Below, one piece after another: positions 17,431 through 25,778 of a DNA stretch of 64,000 bases. The stretch covers positions 504,191-568,190 of the forward strand of contig NZ_FNZG01000002.1 in NCBI RefSeq assembly GCF_900109195.1. The letters are read 5' to 3'. Both the position numbers and the translations under genes were made by a program. The notes beneath the pieces are model-generated. The model searched no databases, had not been told where the DNA came from, and saw only the letters and a list, made by a program, of their open reading frames with translations. Position 1 is the first letter of the stretch, and the number at the start of each line of letters is the position of its first letter. This DNA is from Pseudooceanicola nitratireducens (GTDB lineage Bacteria > Pseudomonadota > Alphaproteobacteria > Rhodobacterales > Rhodobacteraceae).

Positions 17431-18708
17431 TCAGTCCGAGATCTGCGCGCCTTCCAGCCCGATGGCGATATGCCGTCCGGCGGCGATTTCCCTGGCAAAG
17501 GCCTCGGCCACGGCGTGCAGGATCTTGGCTTCGGTCCAGCGGCCGCCCCAGACGTCGGGCATCACGGGGCCAAGCGCAACCCGGGTCAGATCGCAGAACA
17601 GCGCGCGCAGGTGCTGGCGCAGCTCTCGCAGGGCGCGGGTTTCGCGGCTGGCCTCGATATAATCGTCTGAACTGGCTTCCCAGAGCACGCGCAGGATGGC
17701 GTTGCAGGTCAGATCGGGATCGTCGCTGCACTGCATCATGTCGATCAGCCCGGTACGGAAGGTGGCCCGATCCATCTGCAGCCCGGCCTCCAGGTCGTTT
17801 TCCAGCGCCGAAAGGTAGGCGGCAGCATAGGGGGCCGCGCCAAGTGTCTGGCTCATCCGCATCCACGAGGCCGATGCGTAATCCTCCAGCGATGTCTCCC
17901 TTCCGTACCAGCGCGGCAGCAGGTGCAGCCCGTGGGTGGCGAAGGGCACCAGCGATCCGGCGTCGCAGATCGACCAGCGGAAGGCGGCCCGGGTCAGGTT
18001 TTCCTCGGTCGTGCCGGCGGCGGCGCGAATCCGGTATTCGATTTCGCTGAAGTACCCGGAATGCGGGGCCTGTGGGGCGATGCGATCCAGGATGGCCCCG
18101 GCGGCGCGGAATCGCGCCTCGGCCGAGTTCAGGGATTCGTCCAGCGCATAGTCGGCATAATCGTCGCCGTGCCGGGCCCAGCCCATTTCCAGGTGGAACT
18201 GCGCGGCCAGGAAATGCAGCGTCGGGTCGATCTGCATCTGCGGCAGGATCCGCAGCAGGGGCGAAAACAGGTCATCGGGCAGGTCCGAAATGCCCAGGCT
18301 TTGGCCTCGGTCCATCGCGGCACAGGCGGCGGGTCCGGCCAGGTGCCGGAACAGCGCGCGGCCCAAGGCCGGGGCGATCCGTTCCCCCGAGGGCAGCGCC
18401 TTGTGCGCCCGGTCAAAGCTGAACAGATGCATGCCCAGGCGTCGCCAGTCATGGTTGCGCCAGTCCTCGACCGCCTGTTGCAGGTGCGGTTGCAGGGCTT
18501 TCTGATCCGGGTGGCCGGTCAGCACCGTCAGGCTTAGCTGGTTCGACAGTTTCTCGGTGGACAGCCGTCCGCTGCGACGGTGCAGGGGCGCGGGATCCTG
18601 GGGTGGTGGCGATTTGCGGAACAGGGCACTGGCGGTCCGGGCCAGCGGGCGCAGCGCCCGTGGCAGAAAGGGAATCGCGATTTTGTCTGGTGCTACCTGA
18701 TGGCTCAT
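17431..18708 (-). CDS. Hypothetical protein, 425 residues
   Basis: I do not recognise this protein. From the ATG at 18708 it is soluble, without signal peptide or membrane helices. A basic, Pro-rich N-terminal 50 residues (PLARTASALFRKSPPPQDP) leads into a largely helical body rich in Ala/Leu. The helical pairs (HFLAAQFHLEMGWARHGDDYADYALDESL) resemble a TPR-like alpha solenoid, but I cannot assign repeats firmly. The C-terminus ends GLEGAQISD. The upstream extension of the frame to 18873 lacks a good start. It is convergent with rplT and has no informative partner. Confidence 0.72.
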   Translation of the reverse strand: MSHQVAPDKIAIPFLPRALRPLARTASALFRKSPPPQDPAPLHRRSGRLSTEKLSNQLSLTVLTGHPDQKALQPHLQQAVEDWRNHDWRRLGMHLFSFDRAHKALPSGERIAPALGRALFRHLAGPAACAAMDRGQSLGISDLPDDLFSPLLRILPQMQIDPTLHFLAAQFHLEMGWARHGDDYADYALDESLNSAEARFRAAGAILDRIAPQAPHSGYFSEIEYRIRAAAGTTEENLTRAAFRWSICDAGSLVPFATHGLHLLPRWYGRETSLEDYASASWMRMSQTLGAAPYAAAYLSALENDLEAGLQMDRATFRTGLIDMMQCSDDPDLTCNAILRVLWEASSDDYIEASRETRALRELRQHLRALFCDLTRVALGPVMPDVWGGRWTEAKILHAVAEAFAREIAAGRHIAIGLEGAQISD

Positions 18709-18836
18709 CGGCCTGGTCCCGAAAATTGTGGCCCCTGTTGTGCCAGCGGAGTCGGGCCAAATTAGGGCAGGTTCAGGGGCAGCCTGTGGCGTGCTGCTGT
18801 GCAATGCAGCGCTAGCCGTGGACCGAATAGCGCAGA

Positions 18837-18860
18837 ACGGCCCCGCATCCGCGAGGCCGT
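18837..18860 (-). terminator. Hairpin downstream of the small secreted protein gene
   Basis: ACGGCC(C)CGC and GCG(A)GGCCGT form an imperfect stem with a four-base loop between two minus-strand genes. There is no clear T-run, so it is a weak terminator candidate. Confidence 0.35.
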
Positions 18861-18891
18861 GTCTGTCTGGCAAAAGGTGTCGTCCCGGCCC

Positions 18892-19155
18892 TTAGCCCCC
18901 CAGCATCGGCGGGCATTTCGCATGGGCGTTCGGCTTGCCGATGTGGTGCGGGTTCAGGATCAGCACCCATTGCACCGGATAGCCGGGGGCCTGTGTGCGG
19001 GAATAGGAACAGCCGTCGGCGGTGGTGATCCACTGGCTGCCGTGCTGCTGGACCGATGCGGGGACCTGCGGGGCCTTGTAGGTCCCGGCGGCCTGGGCTT
19101 CGGGCGCGGCCAGTCCGAGGGCCGAGGCGATCAGGGCGATTTTCAGAAGCGTCAT
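18892..19155 (-). CDS. Small secreted protein, function unknown
   Basis: The 87-residue precursor has a clear Sec signal peptide (MTLLKIALIASALGLAAP, cleavage likely after AQA near residue 23). The mature ~64 residues contain two cysteines (DGCSYSR and AKCPPML) that may form a disulfide, and a GSQWITTADGCSYSRT block. Function is unknown. AAAGGACAAAGCC precedes the ATG. A long upstream extension exists in this frame, but the signal peptide marks 19155 as the start. It is divergent from pheS. Confidence 0.75.
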   Translation of the reverse strand: MTLLKIALIASALGLAAPEAQAAGTYKAPQVPASVQQHGSQWITTADGCSYSRTQAPGYPVQWVLILNPHHIGKPNAHAKCPPMLGG

Positions 19156-19429
19156 GGCTTTGTCCTTTGCTTGCGGGTTTGGGGTCAAGGTGCCGCCTGA
19201 CTGCGGCGTTTGACCCGTTGTGACCTGTGGCCCGGGTCGACGCGGGGCGGGAATGTGGCACCGCATGGCCGCTTTGATCGGATTTTCGGTGGTTTCTAAG
19301 GGCTGTCGCATGGGGCAGAGCGCGTGCAGCGGCTTGCCCTTTGGCTCAGGTCTGGGTAGCAGGTTGCTGACGGGGTGGGCCCCGGTGCCGGCCCCCAGGA
19401 AAGAAGCCCGAGATGGAAGGACGCGTCGC

Positions 19430-20494
19430 ATGGACGATCTGAAAGCCAAGTATCTGGACGCCATCGGCCAGGCCGCGGATGAAACCGCGCTGGAAGAGCT
19501 GCGGGTGCAGGCCGTCGGCAAGAAGGGCGAAATCAGCCTGAAGATGCGCGAGCTTGGCAAGATGACCCCCGAGGAACGCCAGGTCGCAGGCCCCGCGCTG
19601 AACGCGCTGAAGGACGAAATCAACTCGGCCCTGGCGGCGAAGAAGGTGGCACTGGCCGATGCCGCGCTGGACGAACGTCTGCGCACCGAATGGCTGGACG
19701 TGACCCTGCCTGCGCGCGACCGCCGCGTCGGCACGGTGCATCCGATCAGCCAGGTCTGGGAAGAATGTACGGCGATCTTCGCCGACATGGGGTTCTCGGT
19801 CGCGGAAGGTCCGCAGATCGAAGAAGACTGGTACAACTTTGATGCGCTGAACATCCCGTCGCACCATCCCGCGCGCGCCGAGATGGACACCTTCTATATG
19901 CACCGCGCCGAGGGCGATGATCGCCCGCCGCACGTATTGCGCACCCATACGTCGCCGGTGCAGATCCGGTCGATGCAGGCGCAGGGCGCGCCGATCCGCA
20001 CGATTTCCCCCGGCCGCGTCTACCGGGCGGACTATGACCAGACCCATACGCCGATGTTCCACCAGGTCGAAGGCCTGGCGATCGACCGCGATATCTCGAT
20101 GGCGAACCTGAAATGGGTGCTCGAGGAGTTCTTCTCGGCCTATTTCGGGCGCAGCGTGAAGACCCGGTTCCGCGCCTCGCACTTCCCCTTCACCGAACCC
20201 TCGGCCGAGGTCGACATCCAGTGTTCCTGGGAAGGTGGCACCGTGAAGGTGGGCGAGGGCGACGACTGGCTCGAGGTGCTGGGGTCCGGCATGGTCCATC
20301 CCAAGGTGCTGGCGGCCGCCGGTGTCGACCCCGAGCAATGGCAGGGCTTTGCCTTTGGCATGGGGATCGACCGGATCGCGATGCTGAAATACGGCATCCC
20401 CGATCTGCGCGCCTTCTTCGACAGCGATCTGCGCTGGCTGCGCCACTATGGCTTCAGCGCGCTGCAGGTGCCGACGATCCGCGGCGGCATCTGA
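19430..20494 (+). CDS. pheS: Phenylalanine-tRNA ligase alpha subunit
   Basis: The 354-residue catalytic subunit charges tRNA-Phe as an (alpha-beta)2 enzyme with PheT. An N-terminal coiled-coil arm (about residues 1-90) contacts tRNA. Class II motifs follow: HPISQVWEE, the motif 2 region [13 protein letters not shown] with [24 protein letters not shown], and motif 3 [17 protein letters not shown] near the C-terminus. The ATG at 19430 follows GGAAGGA by eight bases. pheT lies 1.4 kb downstream, separated by two unrelated small genes, rather than adjacent as in E. coli. Confidence 0.98.
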   Translation: MDDLKAKYLDAIGQAADETALEELRVQAVGKKGEISLKMRELGKMTPEERQVAGPALNALKDEINSALAAKKVALADAALDERLRTEWLDVTLPARDRRVGTVHPISQVWEECTAIFADMGFSVAEGPQIEEDWYNFDALNIPSHHPARAEMDTFYMHRAEGDDRPPHVLRTHTSPVQIRSMQAQGAPIRTISPGRVYRADYDQTHTPMFHQVEGLAIDRDISMANLKWVLEEFFSAYFGRSVKTRFRASHFPFTEPSAEVDIQCSWEGGTVKVGEGDDWLEVLGSGMVHPKVLAAAGVDPEQWQGFAFGMGIDRIAMLKYGIPDLRAFFDSDLRWLRHYGFSALQVPTIRGGI

Positions 20495-20615
20495 TCCCAG
20501 ACCTGATGTCTTGTCTTACGGCCCGGCCACGCATCTGTGTGGCTGGGCTTTTCCTTTTGCGGGCCTAGCTGTGGGGTGTCCGCCCCCGGACCCCAGATCG
20601 CGAAAGGAGCCCCCG

Positions 20616-20897
20616 ATGAAATTGTTTCAACACGCGCAACGGCAAAGGTCCAAGGCCAGCCGGGATCTCTATGCAAGGTTCGAGCTGCTGTACACCTTCG
20701 TGGATTTTAGCGCGGCTCTGTGTTTCCTAGTCGGGTCGACCCTGTTCTTCCGTGAAAGCCTGATGACCCCGGCGACCTGGCTGTTCGTCGTGGGGTCGGT
20801 GCTGTTCGCAGCCAAGCCAACCCTGCGGCTGCTGCGCGAGGTGCGGCTGTATCGGATGGGGGATTACGCGGATCTGGCCGAGCGTCTGGAGGACTAA
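20616..20897 (+). CDS. YrhK-like small membrane protein
   Basis: The 93-residue protein has two membrane helices (about residues 27-45 and 53-68) and matches the YrhK domain pattern: YARFELLYTFVDFSAALCFLVGS, then TWLFVVGSVLFAAKPTLRLLRE and a short LYRMGDYADLAERLED tail. The function of YrhK proteins is unknown. The ATG follows AAAGGAG by seven bases. It lies between pheS and a convergent secreted protein gene and ends at a terminator. Confidence 0.85.
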   Translation: MKLFQHAQRQRSKASRDLYARFELLYTFVDFSAALCFLVGSTLFFRESLMTPATWLFVVGSVLFAAKPTLRLLREVRLYRMGDYADLAERLED

Positions 20898-20907
20898 CAT
20901 CGGCATC

Positions 20908-20955
20908 GGACATGAAGCATGTCCGGGCATGAAAAAAGGCCCTTGCGGGCCTTTT
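20908..20955 (+). terminator. Hairpin pair with intrinsic terminator after the YrhK-like gene
   Basis: GGACATG and CATGTCC form a first small hairpin (20908-20924). AAAAGGCCC, TTGC, GGGCCTTTT (20934-20955) forms a second with A- and T-tracts, able to act in both directions between convergent genes. Confidence 0.88.
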
Positions 20956-20986
20956 AACGATACTGTGGGGAATTCAAGAAATCCGA

Positions 20987-21508
20987 TCAGGATTTCTTGC
21001 GGCGGCGAGCCACCAGTGCGCCCAGACCGGACAGCAGCATGACGCCAGCGGGGGCGACGGGAACTGCGGAGACGGTCAGGTCGATGTCGACGGTGCCGCC
21101 ACCTTTACCGGAAACGCCGTTGATGTAGAACGTCAGCACGCCGGGGGTGAAGACTTCGTTGCCGAAAGCAAAGGCCAGAACCGGGTTGTTCGCGGGTGCG
21201 CCGGTCAGGTCGATGTTCATCAGCGGACCACCTTCGAAGCTGTATTCGATGGTGACGTAGTCAGGCGACTGCGGGTTCATGTTGTAGGGGTTCACGGTGA
21301 AGGAACCGAAAACGCGGGACTCCTGCATCACGTTGAACGAAACAGCAGTGTTGCCGAAGGATTCGTAGCCGACGGTTTCAACGCCAACCGAAACTTCATC
21401 GCCGATGTAGAGGTCAGCGTCGTAGCTGGACACGGAGACGGCCGAAGCGGTCGTCGCAGCGAACGCCAGACCGGCACCCAGTGCCATAGTCTTGAGGAAA
21501 TTGGTCAT
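20987..21508 (-). CDS. Secreted protein with VPLPA-CTERM-like sorting tail
   Basis: The 173-residue precursor starts with a Sec signal peptide (MTNFLKTMALGAGLAFAATTASA). The mature part (about 24-145) is rich in Ser, Thr, Val, Gly and aromatic residues, as in beta-sandwich surface proteins, without cysteine. The last 25 residues have the tripartite exosortase-type tail: VPVAPA, a hydrophobic helix (GVMLLSGLGALVA), then RRRKKS. Such proteins are thought to be processed by an exosortase-like protease, not encoded here, and often go to the cell surface or biofilm matrix. The role is unknown. It interrupts the pheS-pheT region on the opposite strand. Confidence 0.82.
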   Translation of the reverse strand: MTNFLKTMALGAGLAFAATTASAVSVSSYDADLYIGDEVSVGVETVGYESFGNTAVSFNVMQESRVFGSFTVNPYNMNPQSPDYVTIEYSFEGGPLMNIDLTGAPANNPVLAFAFGNEVFTPGVLTFYINGVSGKGGGTVDIDLTVSAVPVAPAGVMLLSGLGALVARRRKKS

Positions 21509-21902
21509 GTTTAAATACTCCCAGTATCAGACCGTTGGTCCTAAAGAAATTGCAGCAAAATTGGGGCAAAGCAAGGGCAACCGTGTGTTGAGGCCCTGTT
21601 AACACCTAATTAACCTTTGTTTGCGGGCACTGTTTTCGGTCTGCGAACAATCGGGCGGAATCATCCACAGATTTCCAGACAGGATGACGCGGAACAGCCC
21701 CGGAGAAACATGATGTCTGCATGTAATCTCAACATGATTCGCATGCGCAACACCAGCTTTGCCGCATTGCGGCGCGGGTCTGGGCGGGATTGCGCCGCCC
21801 TTGCGCTTTACGCGCTTTTTTGACACTCCGGGGCTGATCATCCGGGCGACCGGCCCCTGACGATATCCTGACGACAAACCCGACAACAAACTGGCGGATG
21901 CG
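21509..21902. other. 394-bp intergenic region upstream of pheT
   Basis: This gap separates the divergent sorting-tail protein gene and pheT. It holds an AT-rich promoter-like stretch (about 21530-21620), a candidate 37-codon ORF (21710-21823), overlapping GC-rich hairpins (GCGGCG...CGCCGC and GGGCGG...CCGCCC near 21765-21800), and a T6 run at about 21816. I see no RNA family that I recognise. Confidence 0.5.
21710..21823 (+). CDS. Candidate small ORF (37 codons) in the pheT leader
   Basis: CGGAGAAAC directly precedes tandem ATGs (21710 and 21713). The reading frame encodes about 37 residues starting MMSACNLNMIRMRNTS and ends at a TGA just after a T6 run. Two mutually exclusive GC-rich stems lie in its second half, giving an attenuator-like layout upstream of pheT. 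Against a phenylalanine attenuator: the peptide has only two Phe codons. It may be a chance ORF. Confidence 0.3.
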   Translation: MMSACNLNMIRMRNTSFAALRRGSGRDCAALALYALF

Positions 21903-24299
21903 ATGAAATTCACCCTGTCCTGGCTCAAAGACCACCTGGAGACCACCGCGTCCCTGGAGGAAATCCTGGAAACACTGACCGACATCGGTCTGGAAGTGGA
22001 AGGTGTCGAAGACCCCGCCGCCAAGCTGAAGGGCTTTACCATCGCCAAGGTCACCTCGGCCCAGCAGCACCCGGATGCGGACAAGCTGCGGGTCTGCATG
22101 GTGCAGACCGACGAGGGCGAAAAGCAGATCGTCTGCGGTGCGCCGAACGCGCGCGAAGGCATCACCGTCGTGCTGGCCAAGCCGGGCATGTATATTCCGG
22201 GGCTGGATATCACCATTTCCGTCGGCAAGATCCGCGGCGTGGAAAGCCACGGCATGATGGCGTCGGAGCGCGAGCTGGAGCTGTCGGACGAACATGACGG
22301 TATTATCGAGCTGCCTTCGGGCGAGATCGGTGAGGAATTCGCCCATTGGCTGGCGCAGAACCGGCCTCAGGCCGTGGACCCGGTGATCGAGATCGCCATC
22401 ACCCCGAACCGGCCCGACGCGCTTGGGGTGCGGGGCGTGGCGCGGGATCTGGCGGCGCGGGGCCTTGGCACGCTGAAGCCCATGCCCGACTACACCCTGA
22501 GCGCCGGCGGCGACTGCCCGGTCAAGGTGACGATTGCCGAGAGCGCCAAGGACGGGTGTCACGTCTTTGCCGGCCGGCTGATCCGTGGCGTGAAGAACGC
22601 GCCCTCGCCCGAGTGGCTGCAGACCAAGCTGAACGCCATCGGACTGCGTCCGATCTCGGCCTTGGTGGATGTCACGAACCTGTTCACCCATGACCTGAAC
22701 CGCCCGCTGCACGTTTTCGATGCGAACCGGGTGTCGGGCGACCTGGTGGTGCAGCGCGCCGCCGGGGGCGAGGCCTTCAAGGGTCTGGACGAAAAGGATT
22801 ATATCGTCCCCGAAGGCACGCTGGTGATTTCCGACGACAAAGGTGTCGAAAGCATCGGCGGCATCATGGGCGGGTTGGAAACCGGCTGTCAGATGGACAC
22901 CACGGATGTCTTCGTCGAGGCCGCTTTCTGGGATTTCGTGTCGATCGCCCATGGCGGGCGCGGGCTGAAGATCAATTCCGACGCGCGCTATCGCAACGAA
23001 CGCGGCATCGACCCGGGCTTCAACATGGAAGGACTGGACCGGGCCTGTGCCCTGATCGTCGAGCTGTGCGGCGGCGAGGTGTCGGACGTGGTGATCGCGG
23101 GCGAGGTGCCGGACGTGTCGCGCGCCTATCGCCTTGATACGGCACGCTGTTCTTCGCTGGTCGGGATGGATATTCCGGCGGATGAGCAGCGCGCCACGCT
23201 GGAGCGTCTGGGGTTTGTCATGGAAGGCGACATGGCGCATGTGCCGTCCTGGCGCCCCGATGTTCTGGGCGAGGCCGATCTGGTCGAGGAAGTGGCGCGC
23301 ATGGCGTCGTTGACCAAGCTGGAAGCCAAGCCGCTGGCGCGGCCGTCGACCGGCGTTCCCGCCCCGGTTCTGACCGTGCAGCAGAAGCGCGAACAGGTGC
23401 TGCGGCGCACGGCGGCGGCCCTGGGTTACAATGAATGCGTGACCTATTCCTTCATCGACCAGGCCTCGGCCACGTTGTTTGGCGGCGGGTCTGATGCCTC
23501 GATGGTGGCGAACCCGATCAGCCAGGAGATGAGCCACATGCGCCCCTCGCTGCTGCCGGGCCTTCTGCAGGCGGCGGCACGCAACCAGGCGCGCGGGATG
23601 AGCGACATGGCGCTGTTCGAAGTCGGCGCCACCTGGAGCGGCGGTGAACCGACGGATCAATCCGAGGCCGTGGCCGGGATCCTTGTGGGCCGCACCGGGC
23701 CCAAGGACGTGCATGGCGCGTCGCGCGGTGTGGATCTGTATGATGCGAAGGCGGATATCGAGGCGCTTCTGGCGTCGATCGGGGCCCCGGCGAAAGTGCA
23801 GATCATGCGCAGCGGCGACACCTGGTGGCATCCGGGCCGTCACGGCGTGATCTGCCTTGGTCCCAAGAAGGTGCTGGGCGTCTTTGGCGAACTGCACCCC
23901 AAGGTGCTGCGCGACATGGATGTGAAGGGCCCGGTCGTGGGCTTCACGATCTTCCCGGGTGAAGTGCCGCAGCCGCGCAATGCGAGCGGGTCGCGCGGCG
24001 CGGTCGAGATCCTGGATCTTCAGCCGGTCGAGCGTGATTTCGCCTTTGTCGTCGATGCGCAGGTCGAGGCGCTGACGCTGGTCAATGCCGCCGCCGGTGC
24101 CGACAAGGCGATGATCGCGGATGTGCGCGTCTTTGACGAATTCATCGGCGGCTCGCTTGGCGAGGGCAAGAAATCCATTGCCGTCACGGTGACGATCCAG
24201 CCCAAGGACAAGACCCTGAAGGAAGCCGAGATCGAAGGCATCGCCGGCAAGGTGGTCGAGAAGGTTTCCAAGGCCACAGGCGGCGTGCTGCGCGGCTGA
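21903..24299 (+). CDS. pheT: Phenylalanine-tRNA ligase beta subunit
   Basis: The 798-residue protein is full-length bacterial PheT, partner of PheS in tRNA-Phe charging. Domains in order: an N-terminal EMAP-like tRNA-binding domain (about 40-150, with HPDADKLRVC and VCGAPNAREG), the B3/B4 editing domain (about 215-390) that hydrolyses mischarged Tyr-tRNA, B5 (about 400-475), the inactive synthetase core (480-690), and the C-terminal anticodon-binding FDX-ACB domain. The start at 21903 matches the conserved MKFTLSWLKDHL opening. Confidence 0.98.
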   Translation: MKFTLSWLKDHLETTASLEEILETLTDIGLEVEGVEDPAAKLKGFTIAKVTSAQQHPDADKLRVCMVQTDEGEKQIVCGAPNAREGITVVLAKPGMYIPGLDITISVGKIRGVESHGMMASERELELSDEHDGIIELPSGEIGEEFAHWLAQNRPQAVDPVIEIAITPNRPDALGVRGVARDLAARGLGTLKPMPDYTLSAGGDCPVKVTIAESAKDGCHVFAGRLIRGVKNAPSPEWLQTKLNAIGLRPISALVDVTNLFTHDLNRPLHVFDANRVSGDLVVQRAAGGEAFKGLDEKDYIVPEGTLVISDDKGVESIGGIMGGLETGCQMDTTDVFVEAAFWDFVSIAHGGRGLKINSDARYRNERGIDPGFNMEGLDRACALIVELCGGEVSDVVIAGEVPDVSRAYRLDTARCSSLVGMDIPADEQRATLERLGFVMEGDMAHVPSWRPDVLGEADLVEEVARMASLTKLEAKPLARPSTGVPAPVLTVQQKREQVLRRTAAALGYNECVTYSFIDQASATLFGGGSDASMVANPISQEMSHMRPSLLPGLLQAAARNQARGMSDMALFEVGATWSGGEPTDQSEAVAGILVGRTGPKDVHGASRGVDLYDAKADIEALLASIGAPAKVQIMRSGDTWWHPGRHGVICLGPKKVLGVFGELHPKVLRDMDVKGPVVGFTIFPGEVPQPRNASGSRGAVEILDLQPVERDFAFVVDAQVEALTLVNAAAGADKAMIADVRVFDEFIGGSLGEGKKSIAVTVTIQPKDKTLKEAEIEGIAGKVVEKVSKATGGVLRG

Positions 24300-24308
24300 T
24301 CCGGCGGA

Positions 24309-24401
24309 GCGCGCGCCGCGGCGCGCGCAAGGTATCTATTTGCCCTCCCCCATGGGGGAGGGCGGTGCCTCCGGCGGGGATATTTGGGAAAACCAAAGAG
24401 G
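24309..24401 (+). repeat. Downstream intergenic element, copy A (after pheT)
   Basis: A perfect 20-bp GC palindrome (24309-24328) and a perfect 22-bp palindrome with arms GCCCTCCCCCA/TGGGGGAGGGC (24342-24363) precede the core GCCTCCGGCGGGGATATTT and the tail GAAAACCAAAGAGG (to 24401). The same core recurs near 29070, 32080, 39470, 51210 and 63070, always 3' of a gene in the sense direction. Confidence 0.75.
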
Positions 24402-24488
24402 GGGAGAGGTGCGCGCGTTTCTGGCGCTGCGTGTCGGCCGTGTGTTTCTGGGGCTTGAAATCCGGACTTGCGGGGATTAGGTAGCCCG

Positions 24489-24587
24489 GTGAGAGGTTGG
24501 CGCGGGCGAGCGCCTCGCCAACCCGGTCAGATCCGGAAGGAAGCAGCCGTAACGAGCCCCGCTTGGGTCGTTGTCCAGCCTCTCACC
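24489..24587 (+). ncRNA. ffs: Signal recognition particle RNA, bacterial small (4.5S) type
   Basis: The conserved Ffh-binding core GTCAGATCCGGAAGGAAGCA is present near 24525-24545. The transcript ends pair: GGTGAGAGG at the 5' end with CCTCTCACC at the 3' end, with further pairing inside. A ~100-nt single-hairpin form fits the alphaproteobacterial SRP RNA, which with Ffh targets nascent membrane proteins to FtsY. The exact ends are inferred from the terminal stem. It sits in a gap between pheT and a convergent small membrane protein gene. Confidence 0.95.
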
Positions 24588-24633
24588 CCATCCCCTTACT
24601 GTGTCGTATGCCTGAAAGGTCAGGCAGGCCTGT

Positions 24634-24930
24634 TCAGGTCAGCATGGCAAAGGCGATCACGCCGGCGAGGCCCAGCACCAGGGCCCCGCACAGGGCCACC
24701 GGCAAGAGCGAGAGCCCCGAGAGCGGGCCGCGCCGGGGACGCACCAGCAGGATCAGGAAGGCCATCAGGCTGGCCGCGAATTGCAGCGACAGGAAAGTCA
24801 GCACGCGATCCGCGCCGCGGGTGAAGCCGTCGCCCGTGGGGGCCATGTTCATCGGGACAACGACGGACAGTGCGTAGAGCAGGATCCAGAGACCGAGGAA
24901 AAGCCAGAGCGTGGTCTTGCGGGTCATCAT
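24634..24930 (-). CDS. Small membrane protein, function unknown
   Basis: The 98-residue protein has three hydrophobic segments (about residues 8-28, 44-64 and 73-95) separated by short polar loops, the second followed by RPRRGP. I do not recognise a family. Its start (ATG 24930, with a GTG at 24933 and another ATG at 24927 as alternatives) lies within a few bases of the stop of the metallopeptidase gene, so the two form an operon. Function unknown; a membrane partner of the peptidase is possible but unproven. Confidence 0.7.
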   Translation of the reverse strand: MMTRKTTLWLFLGLWILLYALSVVVPMNMAPTGDGFTRGADRVLTFLSLQFAASLMAFLILLVRPRRGPLSGLSLLPVALCGALVLGLAGVIAFAMLT

Positions 24931-24935
24931 CACGG

Positions 24936-25778
24936 TCAGAGCCGATCGGTCGAGAAGGTGTCGCAGGCGGCGATCCGGCCGGAGTTGTAGCCGGTGGCGA
25001 ACCAGCGCGCCCGCTGTTCCGAGGTGCCATGGGTGAAGGTATGGGGTTGCGGCACGCGGCCGGCCTGGCGTTGCAGGTGGTCGTCGCCGATCATGCGGGC
25101 GGCGTTCAGGGCTTCTTCGATATCGCCGGGATCCAGCAGACCGTCGACCTGGGAGGCCCAGACACCCGAGAGGCAGTCGGCCTGGAGTTCCAGCCGCACG
25201 GTCAGGGCATTTGCCCGGGCCTGGCTGGAGGATTGCCGCGCCTGGTGCACCTGGCCCAGGATGCCGAGTTCGTTCTGCACGTGGTGCGCGACCTCATGGG
25301 CGACCACATAGGCGGCGGCGAAATCGCCCCGCGCACCCAGGCGCTGTTCCAGGGTCGCGAAGAATTCCGTGTCGAGATAGGCCTTGCGGTCCGCAGGGCA
25401 GTAGAAGGGCCCCGTCGCGCCGGAGGCTCCGCCGCAGGGGCTGGCCGTCTGGCTGGAGAAGAGCACGAGAACCGGGGGGCGGTAGTCACGGCCGACCTGG
25501 GCGGGGAAGATGTCGGCCCAGACGTCTTCGGTCGTGGCGAGGACCGAGGCGGTGAAGGCCCCGGCCTGCTGTTCCTGCGCGCTAAGCTCGCGCGGGGTGG
25601 AGGAGGAGGACGTGGGCGCGCCGTTCAGAAGCGGCGTGACGTCGATGCCGGTGAAATAGCCGATGGCCAGGACCAGCAGAACGCCGCCGATGCCAAGCCC
25701 GCCCACGGCACCGCCCCGGCCGGAGGTGCGGCGGCGGTCTTCGATATTGCTGCTTCGCCGGATGCCGCGCAGACGCAT
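24936..25778 (-). CDS. Neutral zinc metallopeptidase, YpfJ family
   Basis: The 280-residue protein has a basic N-terminus, one membrane helix near residues 25-45, and a catalytic domain outside. The zinc motif HEVAHHVQ lies near residue 160 and the downstream Glu ligand is in ELQADCLSGVWAS, exactly as in the YpfJ family. Substrates are unknown. Two cysteines occur as SPCGGASG and FYCPADR, which may be disulfide-linked in the periplasm. It is divergent from dnaX and shares its transcript with the small membrane protein downstream. Confidence 0.92.
   Translation of the reverse strand: MRLRGIRRSSNIEDRRRTSGRGGAVGGLGIGGVLLVLAIGYFTGIDVTPLLNGAPTSSSSTPRELSAQEQQAGAFTASVLATTEDVWADIFPAQVGRDYRPPVLVLFSSQTASPCGGASGATGPFYCPADRKAYLDTEFFATLEQRLGARGDFAAAYVVAHEVAHHVQNELGILGQVHQARQSSSQARANALTVRLELQADCLSGVWASQVDGLLDPGDIEEALNAARMIGDDHLQRQAGRVPQPHTFTHGTSEQRARWFATGYNSGRIAACDTFSTDRL

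Noticed and set aside
21710-21823. Phenylalanine-codon attenuator for pheT of the E. coli pheM type
   Set aside because: The candidate leader peptide has only two Phe codons and no Phe run, so a classic Phe attenuator is not supported. The ORF itself is kept as a low-confidence feature.
21729-23897. 722-codon open frame on the minus strand opposite pheT
   Set aside because: It is an antisense shadow produced by strong GC3 bias. The translation is His/Arg/Gln-rich with no domain, and pheT is unmistakable on the other strand.
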